This document shows positions 27,101-39,480 of a DNA stretch of 64,000 nucleotides, piece after piece. The notes below the pieces were generated by a model. It was given only the letters and a program-made list of their open reading frames with translations, was not told the DNA's origin and did not search any database. The stretch spans positions 48,508 to 112,507 of the forward strand of contig QLIY01000497.1 in assembly GCA_003260075.1 (NCBI GenBank), read 5' to 3'. Position 1 is the first letter of the stretch, and each line of letters starts with the position of its first letter. A program made the position numbers and the translations under genes. The DNA is from Phallusia mammillata (lineage: Eukaryota > Chordata > Ascidiacea > Phlebobranchia > Ascidiidae).

Positions 27101-29749
27101 CGTATCTGAACCCCTGGCAGCCTCGTAGTCTATACCTTTCATTCAACGACAACTGTAGTTTAAATCCAACCTTTTTTGTAAGAACGAAATGCTTTTTACG
27201 CTATTTTGCTGAAAAGCCGGATTTTAAATTACCAGAAAACTCTGTCTGCTACGTTCTTTCACTTAAGTGCTGACATTCAACTTGCGCCGGGCATATGAAC
27301 TTGGTCTATGAGCGCTGTAAGGTCGGTATGCGACATAACAGCGATGGCAGATTGCCTTAGGCCCCTCAGACAGGCAGTCGGCAAACGTTTTGTGGAGTTA
27401 CGTCACGGATTAGCCATAAACACCACCCTGCTTGACTGCCTGAATATGTTTTAATTACATCTGCAGCTGTTTTCGTGGGCGTTTACAGTCGCCCATAACG
27501 CTTTAAGTATTTATATTTTCCTCAAATACTGGTACATCTGAATGCATTTTAAAATACATCTAATTTTGTGGGAAATGTAGTTTGTCTTTTTAAACCATTT
27601 CTAGGCTTAAGTGCTAAAAAGTGTTTCTCTATCTAATGCGTTGACGTTAATTTGCTTAAAAAAGTTTACAAACGAGAAACCTACTTATGCACTGCCTTGA
27701 AAGTCGACTTTATGGCGTGGTAGTTTTCTGACACAAATACATATCTGAGACCTTAAAGTACACGTCGCGAAGGATCAATGTTAGTTTACAGCCCAATATA
27801 TCGATAAAACTGCCTATACATACAGCGCATACACACACAAAAACACAAATACACAATTTTAAAATAAAACGAAAATGAAATCACTAAAAAGACTTGGCAT
27901 TCTAAGATCCCGATAGTTGTATTATTTTGGTTGATACCAACTCGCGTATAACGTGCTACAAATTACATTAAAGCAATATCAGTATATTCAGACATTGACA
28001 TAAATGAATAGTAATTAAGCCAAAAAGTTAATTTTGTACGTCCCGTTACCCAAATAAAACCGAGTTTTTTTTAAACTTTAATCAATATTAAAACCCTTTA
28101 ATTAACACCAATCTCTTTTGGGATAAAAAACCATCGGTCAAAACCAGCTCATAGAAGGGGTACCATATAAACACACAGACCAGCGTCATTGCTTGTCAAA
28201 TATTTTTGTAAAGCGTCCCCCGATGTAATGACAAAAACGTGTTTTGTTTTAGTGCAGCTCAAAGGTTAGATCAATATTATCGCTGTTTTGCTGCCCAAAT
28301 GAAAAACACCTCTCTACAATATTAAGGTAATATTACTTGCGCATGTACCTTAGTATAACACGTAAGGCCTCAAACAAACTCGATTGATAACGATTGGCGT
28401 GGTATTAAATGTAAACTTCCGTAACTTCAGGTTGACTGTCTGCGTACGAGTGTTTGTAAACAAATCGAGTCTGCTTTTTTGCTCTTGTCAATTCATACGT
28501 GATCGATGTAAAGTACTTGCAGTCACTTGTTTCAAAACAAAATGCTTTCACATCGAAAACAACTGTTCAGTAGCATGTTTTAATGCGTTTTTTAACAACT
28601 CATTATCTACAAGTAACAATATAATAATTATAGGCAAACGGTCATATAAGTTATATTAATTAAAAGTAAAAGCACATTTTGCTCACAAAGTCATGACGGC
28701 ATCTTTAGAACCGTTTACTTTTTATCCTGCTGTAGATTTGTTTGACACAGAAAAGGCAACTTACCGTCAAAGGAGAGTGGTCCACCGGTATTCGAAGCGT
28801 TGTTTTAACAGCCATTTTATCCAAACAACACCTAACCCTAAAAACACAAAACAATTTCACTTTCAAAATATTTGTCCAATACGCGAAAAAAAACGTCGGA
28901 TAAAAATCTCATTACATTTGGGTCACTAAGAGACGAAAAAAAGATACGTAATGTTTAGAAAACCATGTGCATTATCAAATCGGTATAAGTACATGTATTG
29001 TGTTTAAAACAATTCTAAATAACGCATAAACTTTGTGATTTAATCTGTTGAAATATTACTAATGGGCAATCAGGTTTATAAAACAAAAATAATGTATTAG
29101 CTTTATGCAAGTCTTGCTACTAACATATCTAATGCCCTCTGTATTTCTTTAAAAGCTAACTCAAATGCAACTAGTTGAACTGAAAACCTGCGTTAGATCT
29201 TAACCTTGTGTGAAAATCCCCAGTGCCCTGCTGTTTATATGTGACACCCGAAACGGTCATGCCCTTACGTGCACGTAAAACAACTGTTGACGGGCCAAGC
29301 GACACACCTCTAGTTTTTACAACGTGATTGAAATACCTCCAAGACTGTCAGGCAATAAAACAGTGAGCTACCTGCAATTAACACTGTTGGTTTAAACTGA
29401 TGAATAGCACAGAACAAGTTTGTCGAGTCAGATTGTGTGTTGTCCTACAGGCTCAAAGGTCTTGAACCCTAAATGACAGTAAGTCTGTCTAATACAGTCA
29501 AGCTATGGCTTGTAATGTGTCGTATGCGTACGTTTGCCGTCTTGAAGATTTAATGTTCCGTCACTAAACGGAATTCTAAACGCTTCATAGGCGTAATAAA
29601 CATTTCGATCGCATACCAGAACTTGGGTAAAGTTTAAACGAGTTTATTGCTAATGTTAGTTTATTGTGTCACATGCAACTCACATTAAATCTTTCGCTGA
29701 GCAAATGTCAGATTACTGACCTAACATCGATACGAATCACTACTCAATT
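24198..29749. other. intergenic region, no supported gene
   Basis: AT-rich sequence upstream of the sulfotransferase. Only short open frames are present, without recognisable domains. It contains isolated TGACGTCA palindromes (25493-25500 and the pair at 26672-26708). The 5' regulatory region of the sulfotransferase should lie near its left end, but I cannot delimit it. Confidence 0.5.
26672..26708. promoter_or_regulatory. inverted pair of CRE palindromes
   Basis: CGTATGACGTCA (26672-26683) and its exact inverse TGACGTCATACG (26697-26708) are separated by 13 bases. Each arm contains the CREB/ATF palindrome TGACGTCA, so two sites sit on one dyad. It is far from any gene start that I can place, so function is unproven. 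Confidence 0.3.
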
Positions 29750-30052
29750 GAACTGTTATTGAAAAATTGAGTTAGTGTCCACACCCTTATAACAAATTAT
29801 TTGTGTGAGAAAGTTTAGCACGTTTTGTACCTTGTAATGACAAAAAACTTAAATATCATTTTTCTAATAAGCTAAAGGTTACATTTAGGGCGTTATGGCT
29901 ATCACGGGCGCATCTAAGTCGGTTAACCTAATTTTTGTCGTCATTGCTATGTTTATGTAATTTTGCTTTAGTGCATCACATTTTCCTATTTTTTGGCGCC
30001 TGTGGGACTGGAGAGAAAGCTATGAGGACATCCAGCCACCCGCGCATTTGCC

Positions 30053-30286
30053 CCAAAATAAATTGGTTTGATTATTTTAAAGCAATACTGTACAGTGTAC
30101 ACTTACATCCTTAAATCTTTAAGTAATCGTAAACTGTACATCCTTAAAATTTTAAGATAAATGTATTTAGCCTTTGTGCATAAAGTTCATTAAGGCTTCA
30201 TCCACCAAGCAACGAGCAGGGAGATTTAAGTTTTAAGTTAAATGTGTGCAGTATTGCTTTGAAATAATCAAACCAATTTATTTTGG
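30053..30286. mobile_element. MITE with 38 bp terminal inverted repeats
   Basis: The left end starts ccaaaataaattggtttgat and the right end is its inverse ending aaaccaatttattttgg; the repeats match over 38 bases with one mismatch. 234 bp, no coding capacity, superfamily not assigned. No clear target-site duplication. Absent as a full element from the corresponding place in unit B. Confidence 0.65.
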
Positions 30287-30296
30287 AGCTCGTTTG

Positions 30297-30365
30297 AGTA
30301 CTATGACATGACGCTACGTCAACTTATGTTNAGTACTATGACATGACGCTACGTCAACTTATGTT
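30297..30365. repeat. 34 bp exact duplication around a single n
   Basis: agtactatgacatgacgcta and the following 14 bases occur at 30297-30330 and again at 30332-30365, with n at 30331. Same arrangement as at 20840 and 51506. Confidence 0.85.
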
Positions 30366-30994
30366 ATTTATTTTGGTACAATTGTGCCGGTGGCTTGATG
30401 TATGTACCTTTCTCTCTAGTCACATAGGCGTCAAAAATAGGAAAATGTGATGCACTGAAGTGAAATTACATAAACATAGCAATAACGACAAACACTAGGT
30501 TAACCGAAGTTGATTATCCCATTCGTTGCGCATAAGCACTGAATATCAAACTTGCACAAACGTAAAAAACGAGCTTACATTTGTTAGTTACATAATCAAT
30601 AAATCCGTCACATTTTTTTCGTTTCTTTTTTGTTTTCAAATTGAAGCAACTTTTCAATATTTTTACTAGGTAAAAGATAGTTGCCAAAATACAACCGAGC
30701 GAACAATGGAAGTCATCCAACCTACAGGATAGTTACTGCAATTGCTGTAAAATCACCCCTGCAGATATTTCTATTAATACTGTACATACACTTAATCATC
30801 TTTTGTTTGCCCCAAACTAATGTAAGTACGTCTACATTCTCACGGTTATTTTTTACGATTATAACACTTCATGAAAACTCATTACCACCATATTTAAAAG
30901 GTTTTGCATGTTTGTTTAATTTCTATTACGAGATTATGGTAAAATAAGTTTAAACATTGTGCAATGCGATCATCTTTGGCACGCATTCCAGCCA

Positions 30995-31047
<53 letters not shown>
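30995..31047. repeat. poly-G run, 53 bases
   Basis: Sits where the two related copies read ccacctgggtagg and ccacctgcgtactt. Probably a disguised assembly gap (see findings). Confidence 0.8.
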
Positions 31048-31048
<1 letters not shown>

Positions 31049-32176
31049 GGTAGTTAGTTGGCGGAAGGTATTAGTAACAGTTGTTTGCAAATGGAATTAA
31101 AGCTTAATTTCGGAAGTGAATCAACAATCATTAAATTGCAGTTATTAGCGTAAGGTTGTTGTAGTAACAAAGCTGTCGTTTTGTTATAATGTAGAGAGGT
31201 CACTGTAATTGATAACTTACACGTTATTTTCTGTGGGTTTGATCAAACTACTTTGTTACAAGAGAAAACTTTTGATTTAGGCTAACTGCGCTTGTGCCAA
31301 GTTTTACGTATTTTTTATTACAAAGGTTTATTTATGACGGTAAAAGGGTTTCACTTAGGCGTAGGCCTAGCCTTCGCGTTTTCAGCGCAAAAGCATAAAT
31401 TCAATATGTTTCTTTTAATTTAAATCTATTTTTAGTGTCTTTGTGCAACGACAAATTTAGTTTTTGAAGCTCGAATTAGGCGATAGGTAAACAATTCAAA
31501 ATAAGTCCTGCGATATTAATGTTGGTTAAGTTACACAATTGTTATTGCATTTGTATGCAGCCTTTTAGATTGCGAGAGTTTTTAGATTTGGCAAAAACGC
31601 GTTTTTTGTCTTTATGTAACCGCGAGTAGTTATTACAGGCCACAGAAATTAATGCAAATTAACAGGTAGCATTTAGGAATTTTGTTCGTCAAGTTGCGAC
31701 ATCTGTACACGTGTAGTACAGTTCAGTTCAAAGTAAGTTTTTAAAGCCCATTCAAAAAGTATATAGTTGATTAGGGCCTGTAAAACACTTTTTAGTCCTA
31801 ATCTACAAACGAAACTGTTTGTGGAGGCTATAAGTGCTAGTTCTTAGGTTAAAACAGGGATTATTTTCCGAAAAGTCAAATATTGTTGATGAATATTAAC
31901 TACCAACGTTTTGATCAAATTTAGATTTTCTACATTTGTGTGAACTTTGGCATTGCTTGGCTTTAACAGCTTCAAAGAGAGTAAAGTTAAATTTCACTTA
32001 CTTTTATATGCAGAAATATTATAGTTATTACTGGTGTAGTTGCAGTCAGGAGATTTTGTTTGATAAGAAGGCAACATTTTTTTGCGTTGATTGGAAAACT
32101 TTGACAAAGTAAACTAAAGATAATAAAGCTGATATCAAGAAGCACACCATTGGTTGAGGTTTTGTAGGGGAAAAAC

Positions 32177-32191
32177 ATGACAACAAGATGA
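32177..32191 (+). promoter_or_regulatory. four-codon upstream ORF overlapping the 7TM start (unit A)
   Basis: ATGACAACAAGATGA: an upstream ATG opens a four-codon frame whose TGA overlaps the main start codon as ATGA (32188-32191). Both ATGs have A at position -3. The paralogue has the same arrangement, which suggests the overlap is kept, perhaps for reinitiation control. Confidence 0.5.
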
Positions 32192-32439
32192 CAACACCAA
32201 CTTTAACAGTCAACAACTCATTTCAAACACAACAAAACATTACAAAAGACTTTGACAAACACCACAAACTTTCGTTTCAAATCGTTATTACAGTTATGAT
32301 CTTGGTCAGTATCTACTTGCTACTTGTCAACATGTTTTACAAACTAAAGCATGAACAAAAGAAGCAGAAATGGACGAACAATCTATGTTGCCTCGCAGCC
32401 CTAATGTTGTTTTTAAAGTGCTGCCTCTTTCAAACCCAG

Positions 32440-32486
<47 letters not shown>

Positions 32487-33159
32487 CTACTCAACACCGT
32501 TCTGTATAGCCTACTCCATACTGAACGTTACTTTAGCCATTGGGGCTCGAATGATAACATATATGATATTGTGGTTACGGCAAAAAGGAATGTACACAAA
32601 GTGTCTGCAACGGTTGAAGACTAAAACAGTATCAGTGCTGAGCAAAACTGCTATAATCGGCCACACATGCTTCAGTTTCATCCAGATCTTGGTGTTATCT
32701 ACCATTTCCCAAAAAGCAAAACACAACCGTTGCGTGAGTGGCCATGCAAGCTTGGGACAAATTATAATCATGCCTATCGCGTTTTTGCTTGCTTCACTCT
32801 TTGAAATCATGATCCTAGGTCTTGTTATCAACCCCATGGTCAAGCACTGGAGGGCAAAGACAAGCAATATGACCAACAACAGGCCCCTGCGTTTGCTGGT
32901 AGCCAGACTTTGTGTTTGTACAGGAATTTGTGTCTCAGGAGATCTCATAGCGTTGGGTCTTTTTGTACAAACTCCACCAGGAATGCATTACGACTTTCAT
33001 TTTATATTTGCTGTTTGCACCTTAACAATCCACATTATATCGATTATGGCATCCTTTGTGGACTATCGTGTACGTTTTTTCCCATTCCTCGAGTCCTGTG
33101 TAATTGAAAATCGTGCCCCTTGCCATTCCATCGATGTTGGGTGTGTTTTCCCGACATGA
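32188..33159 (+). CDS. intronless seven-transmembrane protein, copy A (interrupted by poly-G)
   Basis: Not assigned to a named family. As written it is 323 aa. An N-glycosylatable N-terminus (NNS, NIT) is followed by seven hydrophobic segments at spacing typical of G-protein-coupled receptors. The Cys before TM3 (STPFC) and the Cys in the second outer loop (HNRC) could form the usual disulfide. The paralogue at 37654-38598 has QTQHILHNYSTPFC where this copy has QTQ, R, fifteen Gly, YSTPFC: 46 G (32441-32486) stand in place of 13 bases between TM2 and TM3. The frame survives because the excess, 33 bases, is a multiple of three. The glycine tract is most likely an assembly artefact and the real gene about 312 aa. 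The start is the ATG after the short upstream ORF; AATAAA lies at 33588-33593. There is no DRY motif after TM3 and no NPxxY in TM7, so coupling to G proteins is unproven. Confidence 0.75.
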
Positions 33160-33587
33160 TGATGTACCTATGGAAAGCCTGAAACAAATGATTTTTCTTC
33201 TGCACTTTGTATGACACAAAATATCTACGACAATACCCCGGCCAAAGCGTATTTGTGTAAGCAAGCAGCTTGGATATAACGTCAATTTAAAGTAACGTTT
33301 TATTGCCAAAATAATTGTAAAACATTTAAAAGTATTTCATGTCACCATTCAAGCTGGACAAATGAACCCCAAAACCAGTTTATATTTCTGAATCCGCAGA
33401 TGTTGATTTTTGAACAAAACAATTTTGTAATTCTTTGCTTAAATCCTTTGCTATTTTAATGCAACCTGCTGTATATGTGTATTCCGTTTGTGCGATAACT
33501 TGTTTTTATACGTTACTCTAGATTAAATCATTGTCAAGGGTTTATGAATTAAAAGGATATTAAGTTTTACCAATGCAAGAGTACTGT

Positions 33588-33593
33588 AATAAA
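33588..33593 (+). terminator. polyadenylation signal of 7TM copy A
   Basis: AATAAA about 430 bases after the stop, in a block (gtactgtaataaaac) conserved at the matching position behind copy B. Confidence 0.5.
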
Positions 33594-33827
33594 ACCATTA
33601 TCATTACGACCTTATTGTTGGCTCCAAACGTGCTTGTCGGGTTTTTGATACAGTGACATAAATAAACCAAGGCGTGCTATGTGGGTTATGTCAAATACGA
33701 TTTTCCACAAGTGGATAGCATGACACATCTCAGGGAGCGGCCCATGAGCTTAAAGTTTTCTTGCGCTGGCCCCTTTGAAAAGTAGCCCTAACTACATCGA
33801 CATTTAATACATGTCATACGGGTACGT

Positions 33828-33828
<1 letters not shown>

Positions 33829-33882
<54 letters not shown>
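33829..33882. repeat. poly-G run, 54 bases
   Basis: Interrupts the 3' flank of unit A where unit B reads catgtcatcaaatcgtgac. Probably a disguised gap. Confidence 0.8.
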
Positions 33883-33883
<1 letters not shown>

Positions 33884-34860
33884 TTCGTGACGTAATTCAT
33901 AGTACGTTGAAGGCGTTATACCGAATTCGCCGGTGACTAAACATTCACATATGGCGTAGCGTAGGCTAGAATAAGAATATTTTGAAGAAATATCAGATTT
34001 TAGACGTAAAATCGATGCAAATCACCACACAACTGATATTGAAAAATCAGTTTTAGTATTCGCACCCTTATAACAAACCGTTTATGTGAGCAAGTTTAGC
34101 ACGTTTTGTACCTTGTAATGACAAAAAACTTAAATACCATTCTTGGCTTTAAAACCGCCAAGTCTAATAAGCTAAAGGTTACATTCAGGGCGTTATGGCT
34201 ATCACAGGCGCATCTAAGCCGGTTAACCTAATTTTTGTCTTCATTGCTATGTTTATGTAATTTCACTTCAAGGCATCACATTTTCTTATTTTTTGGCGCC
34301 GGTAGGACTGGAGAGAAAGCTATAAGGGCATTCAGACCAGCATAATTGCCTAAACATAAACAACGTTGGTTGCCGTAGAGCCATGTCGACATGCCCTGAA
34401 ACGAGCTCAAAAATAAATTCGTTTCGGCATTTCAAAGCAAATATTCATTCCATTCGTTGCGCTTGAACACTGAATTTCAAACTTGCACAAACCTAAATAT
34501 ACACATATTTTTTATATTTCACCTTTATTTGCAATATGGAACTTAATTCAGCATTTAGGTTATGTAAACAATAAATCCGTCACAATTTTTCGTTCTTTTT
34601 TGTTTTTAAATTAAAGCAACTTTTCATTTTTACCAGGTGAAAGATAATTGTCAAAAACGCAACCAAACCAACAATCAAAGTCATTGAACCTAAAGGATTG
34701 TTACGGAAATCTCGCGAATATCTTCGCGAACGGTATTTTTTTGTATTTTACTTGACTCAGCACAACCCATATCATCTATCGTTTACCTGAAATTAACCGA
34801 TGTAAGTATATCGACAGTAGTATAAAAAATTCCATATTAATTCCCAATGGGGGGGGGGAG

Positions 34861-35310
<450 letters not shown>

Positions 35311-35704
35311 TACTGAGTATCAAACGTGCATAAACCTAAAAAACCTTACACTTGTTTAACTTCACTCATGATTGCAATATGGCACCTAGATTAGTTTTAT
35401 GTTACCTAATCAATATATCCATCACAGTTTTTCGTCTCTTTTTTGTGTTTTCAAATTGAAGTAACCTTTTATTTTTTTTATCAGGTGAAAGATAATTGCC
35501 AAAAATACTACCGAACCAACAATCGAAGTCATCGAATCTACAGGATAGTTAGTACAATTTCTCTAAAATTACCGTGGAAGGTTTCAGACTGTACATAACT
35601 ATATATCTTAATCATATTTCGTTTACCCTTGCATTTTGTTCAAATTTACTTTTAATTTTACAATTATTACAGTAGAATATAAAAATCCATTTCCTCAATA
35701 TTTA

Positions 35705-36662
35705 AAAGGTTTTTCATGTTCGTTTAATTTCCATTACGAGATCCAAGGTAAGATAATTTTAAACATTGTGCCATGCAATCTTGTTTGGCACGCAATACAG
35801 TCACCTGGGTAGGTATTTAGTCGGGCGGAAGATATCAGTAACAGTTGTTTGGAAATGGAATTAAAGCTTAAATTCGGAAATGAATCATTTATCATTAAAT
35901 TGCAGTTATTAGCGCAAAGTTGTTGGATTCAAAATAGCAGTATATGTATGTTTTGTCATATTGGCGAGAGGTCACTATTAGTACTGATTGCGTTCAAGTT
36001 ATATTCTGTGGGTTTGGTTAAATTTACTCTGCTACAGCGGAAAACTTTTGATTTAGGCTACAAACTGCGCCTAAAATACCGTTGCGCCAGGTTTTAAGTA
36101 TTTTTAGTTCAGTTCTATTACATAGGTTTATCTGTTACTAAAGGGTTGCACTTTGGTTTAGGCCTAAGGGGGGGGGGAAATATGAAAACTCACTTTCACA
36201 CTACTTAAAAAGGTTTTTCGTGTTCGTTTAATTTCCATTACCAGATCCATGGTAAGATAATTTTAAACATTGTGCTATGCAATCCTCTTTAGCTCGCAAT
36301 ACAGCCACCTGCGTACTTAGTTAGTTGGCGGAAGGTGTTTGTAACAGTTGTTTGCAAATGAAAGGGGGGGGGGCAAAGCTTAATTTCGGATGAACGATTA
36401 TTAAATTGCAGTTACTATAGCGTGAAGATGTTGTATTCAAAATAGCAGTATATGTTTTGTCATATTGGCACTGTAAGTGCTGATTGCGTACAAGTTGTAG
36501 TTTGTGGGTTTGGTCAAATTTACTCTGCTACAGCGGAAAACTTTTGATTTAGGCTACAAACTGCACCTAAAATATGGTTGCGCCAGGTTGTAAGTATTTT
36601 TAGTTCAGTTCTATAACATAGGTTTATCTGTTACTAAAGGGTTGCACTTTGGTTTAGGCCTA
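35705..36662. repeat. tandem duplication of about 470 bp in the unit B upstream region
   Basis: 35705-36167 and 36178-36662 are diverged copies sharing ttcgtttaatttccattac and ending ggtttaggcctaa. They are separated by exactly ten G (36168-36177); the second copy has ten G at 36364-36373. A third relative lies in unit A near 30890-31400. Could be two alleles placed in series. Confidence 0.65.
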
Positions 36663-37645
36663 ACCTTCGCGTTTGTAGGGTATAAGTACAGATCCAATAT
36701 ATTTAGTTCGATTTAAAACATATTTAGTGTGTTCGTGCAACGACATTTTAGTTTTTAAAGCTCGAATGTGGTAATAGGAAAGCAAAACAAAATTGGTTTT
36801 GCGATAGTAGTGTTGATTGTTTGTGTCAAAATTGCATAACTGTCTTAGCTTTCTAGTTTGCGGAAAACGCAGTTTCTGGTTTCTGTCTCATGTAACCGCG
36901 AGTAGTTATTACAGGCCTCAGAACTGAAACGGCAAAAAATTAACACATGTGAGGTGACAATTATGAATTTTGCTCGTCATGGTGTTACATCTGTTCACCA
37001 GTTTTAACCCGCAGTTGTAGCACAGTTCAGATTACAGTTCGTTTTTGAAGCCGATTTAAAAGTCATTTAATTGAATAGGACCTGTTGAAACAATTGATTA
37101 GTCCTAATCTACATACGGAAGTGTTCTTGAAATTTGAAGTGTAAAAAGGTGGTTTATAAGTGTAATTAAGTATACAAGTTCGCCGGTGTTGTGGTGTAAA
37201 TATACTATGTAGTAGGTTAAGTTCTAGTTCATGAATCAAAACAGGAATTATTTTTTCAAACCAAATCATATATGGTTGAATAATATTTACTACTAATGTT
37301 TTGGACAAATTGTTGTATGTAAACGTTAGCATTGTTTCGGCTTTGACAGCTTCAATAAGTAGTTGAATGTTGATTTTCAAATACTATTATATGCAGCAAT
37401 AATAAAGCTATTTCTCATGTAGTTGCAGTCGTATAGTGTTTGTTTTTTGAATATTCTTTGCTTTAGTAAATCTGAAAATTAACTTTTTAATTGAAATATT
37501 ACGAAGGAGTCAAGTTATTCCCTGATAAGAACACAGTTTTGCTTTTTAAATTTAAGTGAAAATTCTTCTTGAGTAAAGTATTCTAAAAGATGAAAAATCT
37601 AAATTGAAGAAGCACACCATCGGTTGAAGTTCTGTGGAAAAAAAC

Positions 37646-37657
37646 ATGACAATATGA
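37646..37657 (+). promoter_or_regulatory. three-codon upstream ORF overlapping the 7TM start (unit B)
   Basis: ATGACAATATGA: the upstream frame ends in TGA overlapping the main ATG (37654-37656) as ATGA, the same arrangement as in unit A although the codons between have changed. Confidence 0.5.
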
Positions 37658-38598
37658 TTTCAACAACTGTAGCAGTCAACAACACGTTTCAAGGACAACA
37701 GAATATTACAAAAGACTTTGACAAAGACCACAAACTTTCGTTTCAAATCGTTGTTACAGTTGTGATCATGATCAGTACCTACTTGCTACTTGTCAACTTA
37801 TTTTACAAACTAAAGTATGGAAGAAAAAATCTAAAATGGACAAACAATCTATGTTGCTTAGCTGCCCTAATGTTGTTTGTCGAGTGCTGCCTCTTTCAAA
37901 CTCAGCACATCTTGCACAACTACTCAACACCGTTCTGTACGGCATACTCTATACTGCACGTTACATTAGCCATTGGAGCTCGTATGGTAACATATATGAT
38001 ATTGTGGTTACGGCAAAACGGAATGTACACCAAGTGTCTGCAGCGGTTAAAGACTAAAACAGTATCAGTGCTGAGTATAACTGCTATAACTGGCCACACA
38101 TGCTTTAGTTTCATCCAGATCTTGGTAATATCAACCATTTCCCAAAAAGCAAGGCACAACCGTTGCATCAGCAGCCACGCGAGCTTGGGACAGGTCATAG
38201 CCATGCCAATCGCGTTTTTGCTTGCTTCACTCTTTCAAATCATGATTCTAGGTCTTGTAATCAACCCCATGGTCAAGCACTGGAGGGCAAAGACCAGCCA
38301 AATGGCCAACAACAGGCCTCTGCGTTTGCTGGTAGCCAGACTTTGTGTTTGTACAGGAATTTGTGTGTCAGGGGATTTAATAGCTTTGGGTCTCTTTGTA
38401 CAAACTCCACCAGACATGGACTACGATATTCATTCTATATTTGCTTGTTGCAACTTAGCAATCCACATTATATCGATAATGATATCCTTTGTGGACTATC
38501 GTGTACGTTTTTTCCCATTCCTCAATTCCTGTGCGATTGAAAACCATGCCCCTTGCCGTTCGATTGATATTGGGTGCGTTTGCTCGACTACCAATTGA
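37654..38598 (+). CDS. intronless seven-transmembrane protein, copy B
   Basis: 314 aa, intact; not assigned to a named family. Hydrophobic segments lie near residues 30-50, 64-82, 96-119, 138-162, 178-203, 216-240 and 253-276, giving an outer N-terminus with NNT (9-11) and NIT (17-19) glycosylation sites. Cys95 before TM3 and Cys171 in the second outer loop match the usual receptor disulfide. Pro185 lies in TM5. The third inner loop is short and basic (VKHWRAKTSQMANNRPLR). There is no DRY or NPxxY, so it may be a strongly diverged rhodopsin-class receptor or another 7TM family. The frame is open further upstream from 37624 without an ATG; the ATG at 37654 was chosen because it matches copy A and overlaps the short upstream ORF. 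It is about 85% identical to copy A over shared residues by eye, with differences mostly conservative, which suggests selection on the protein. Confidence 0.82.
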   Translation: MISTTVAVNNTFQGQQNITKDFDKDHKLSFQIVVTVVIMISTYLLLVNLFYKLKYGRKNLKWTNNLCCLAALMLFVECCLFQTQHILHNYSTPFCTAYSILHVTLAIGARMVTYMILWLRQNGMYTKCLQRLKTKTVSVLSITAITGHTCFSFIQILVISTISQKARHNRCISSHASLGQVIAMPIAFLLASLFQIMILGLVINPMVKHWRAKTSQMANNRPLRLLVARLCVCTGICVSGDLIALGLFVQTPPDMDYDIHSIFACCNLAIHIISIMISFVDYRVRFFPFLNSCAIENHAPCRSIDIGCVCSTTN

Positions 38599-38983
38599 AC
38601 CTGGTTTTTCTCCTACACTTTGCAAAGCCCACGAAATATCTACGGCAATAACACGAACAAAACGTATTTGCTAAGTAGACTTTGATATAATGACAATTTG
38701 AAGTAACATTTAACTGCTAAAGTAATATGAAGTGTTCAAAAGTATTTTTATGTCACCATATGAGCTGGAGAAATGAACCTCAAAACCAGTTTATATTTCT
38801 GAATCCACGGATGTCGCCTTACAACAAAAGTTTTTTTGAAATTCTTTGCTATTTTATGTAACCTGCTGTATATATGTGTATTCCGTATGTGCAATAACTT
38901 GTTTTTATATGTTAATCCAGATAAAGTCAATGTTAAAGGTTTGTGAATTAATAGGAGGTTTTGTAAATGCAGAAGAGTACTGT

Positions 38984-38989
38984 AATAAA
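38984..38989 (+). terminator. polyadenylation signal of 7TM copy B
   Basis: AATAAA in the conserved block tactgtaataaaac about 390 bases after the stop, at the same relative place as behind copy A. Confidence 0.5.
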
Positions 38990-39303
38990 ACACTTAACAT
39001 TACGACCTTTCTGTCGGCGCCAAACTTGCTTGTCGTTTTTTTGGATACAGTGACATAATTAAAGCAGGGCGTGCTATGTGGATTATGTCAAATACGGTTT
39101 TCCACAAGTGGAAAGCATGACACACCTTAGGGAGCGGTCAATGAGCTTAAAATTTTCTTGTTTTAATTTTCTATTTGAAAATAGCTCATGTTGACATTTA
39201 ATTCATGTCATCAAATCGTGACATAAGTCATAGTACGTCATGTCCATTGAAGGCGTTAAGTGAATTAATCGATGACCAGTCATAGGCTAGAAAAAAATCT
39301 AGC

Positions 39304-39345
39304 CTGCGGTGGGATTCGAACCCACGACAGGAGTCTATCCGTGGC
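39304..39345 (-). repeat. tRNA-derived SINE fragment
   Basis: On the minus strand it carries cctgtcgtgggttcgaatcc, a perfect T-arm with the B-box GGTTCGAATCC. No matching acceptor or D-arm follows. The same sequence occurs at 50640-50709, so this is a dispersed tRNA-like repeat and not a tRNA gene. Confidence 0.5.
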
Positions 39346-39474
39346 GTAAGTATTTCATAGTACACTCCTTTATTTGTTATCGTTTATTCAGTATCAAATA
39401 TACATGTATATCTATTGAACATTGGCGCATAGAAAAACATACAAAAATGTTGTCACAGCAAACTAGCGAATATT

Positions 39475-39480
39475 TTTATT
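39475..39480 (-). terminator. AATAAA overlapping the CFAP65 stop codon
   Basis: The stop codon TAA lies inside AATAAA (minus strand). A second AATAAA is at 39369-39374, about 100 bases downstream, so the 3' untranslated region is probably very short either way. Confidence 0.4.

Larger units (their letters stand above)
29920..30507. repeat. foldback of about 100 bp arms around a MITE
   Basis: The left arm (29920-30023, from cggttaaccta to gagagaaag) recurs inverted at about 30405-30507. Unit B has only a single forward copy (near 34220-34325). Between the arms lie the MITE at 30053-30286 and the single n at 30331. Confidence 0.65.

Noticed and set aside
28384..28929. Two plus-strand frames of 91 and 78 codons
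   Set aside because: No domain, no splice context, biased AT composition; indistinguishable from chance.
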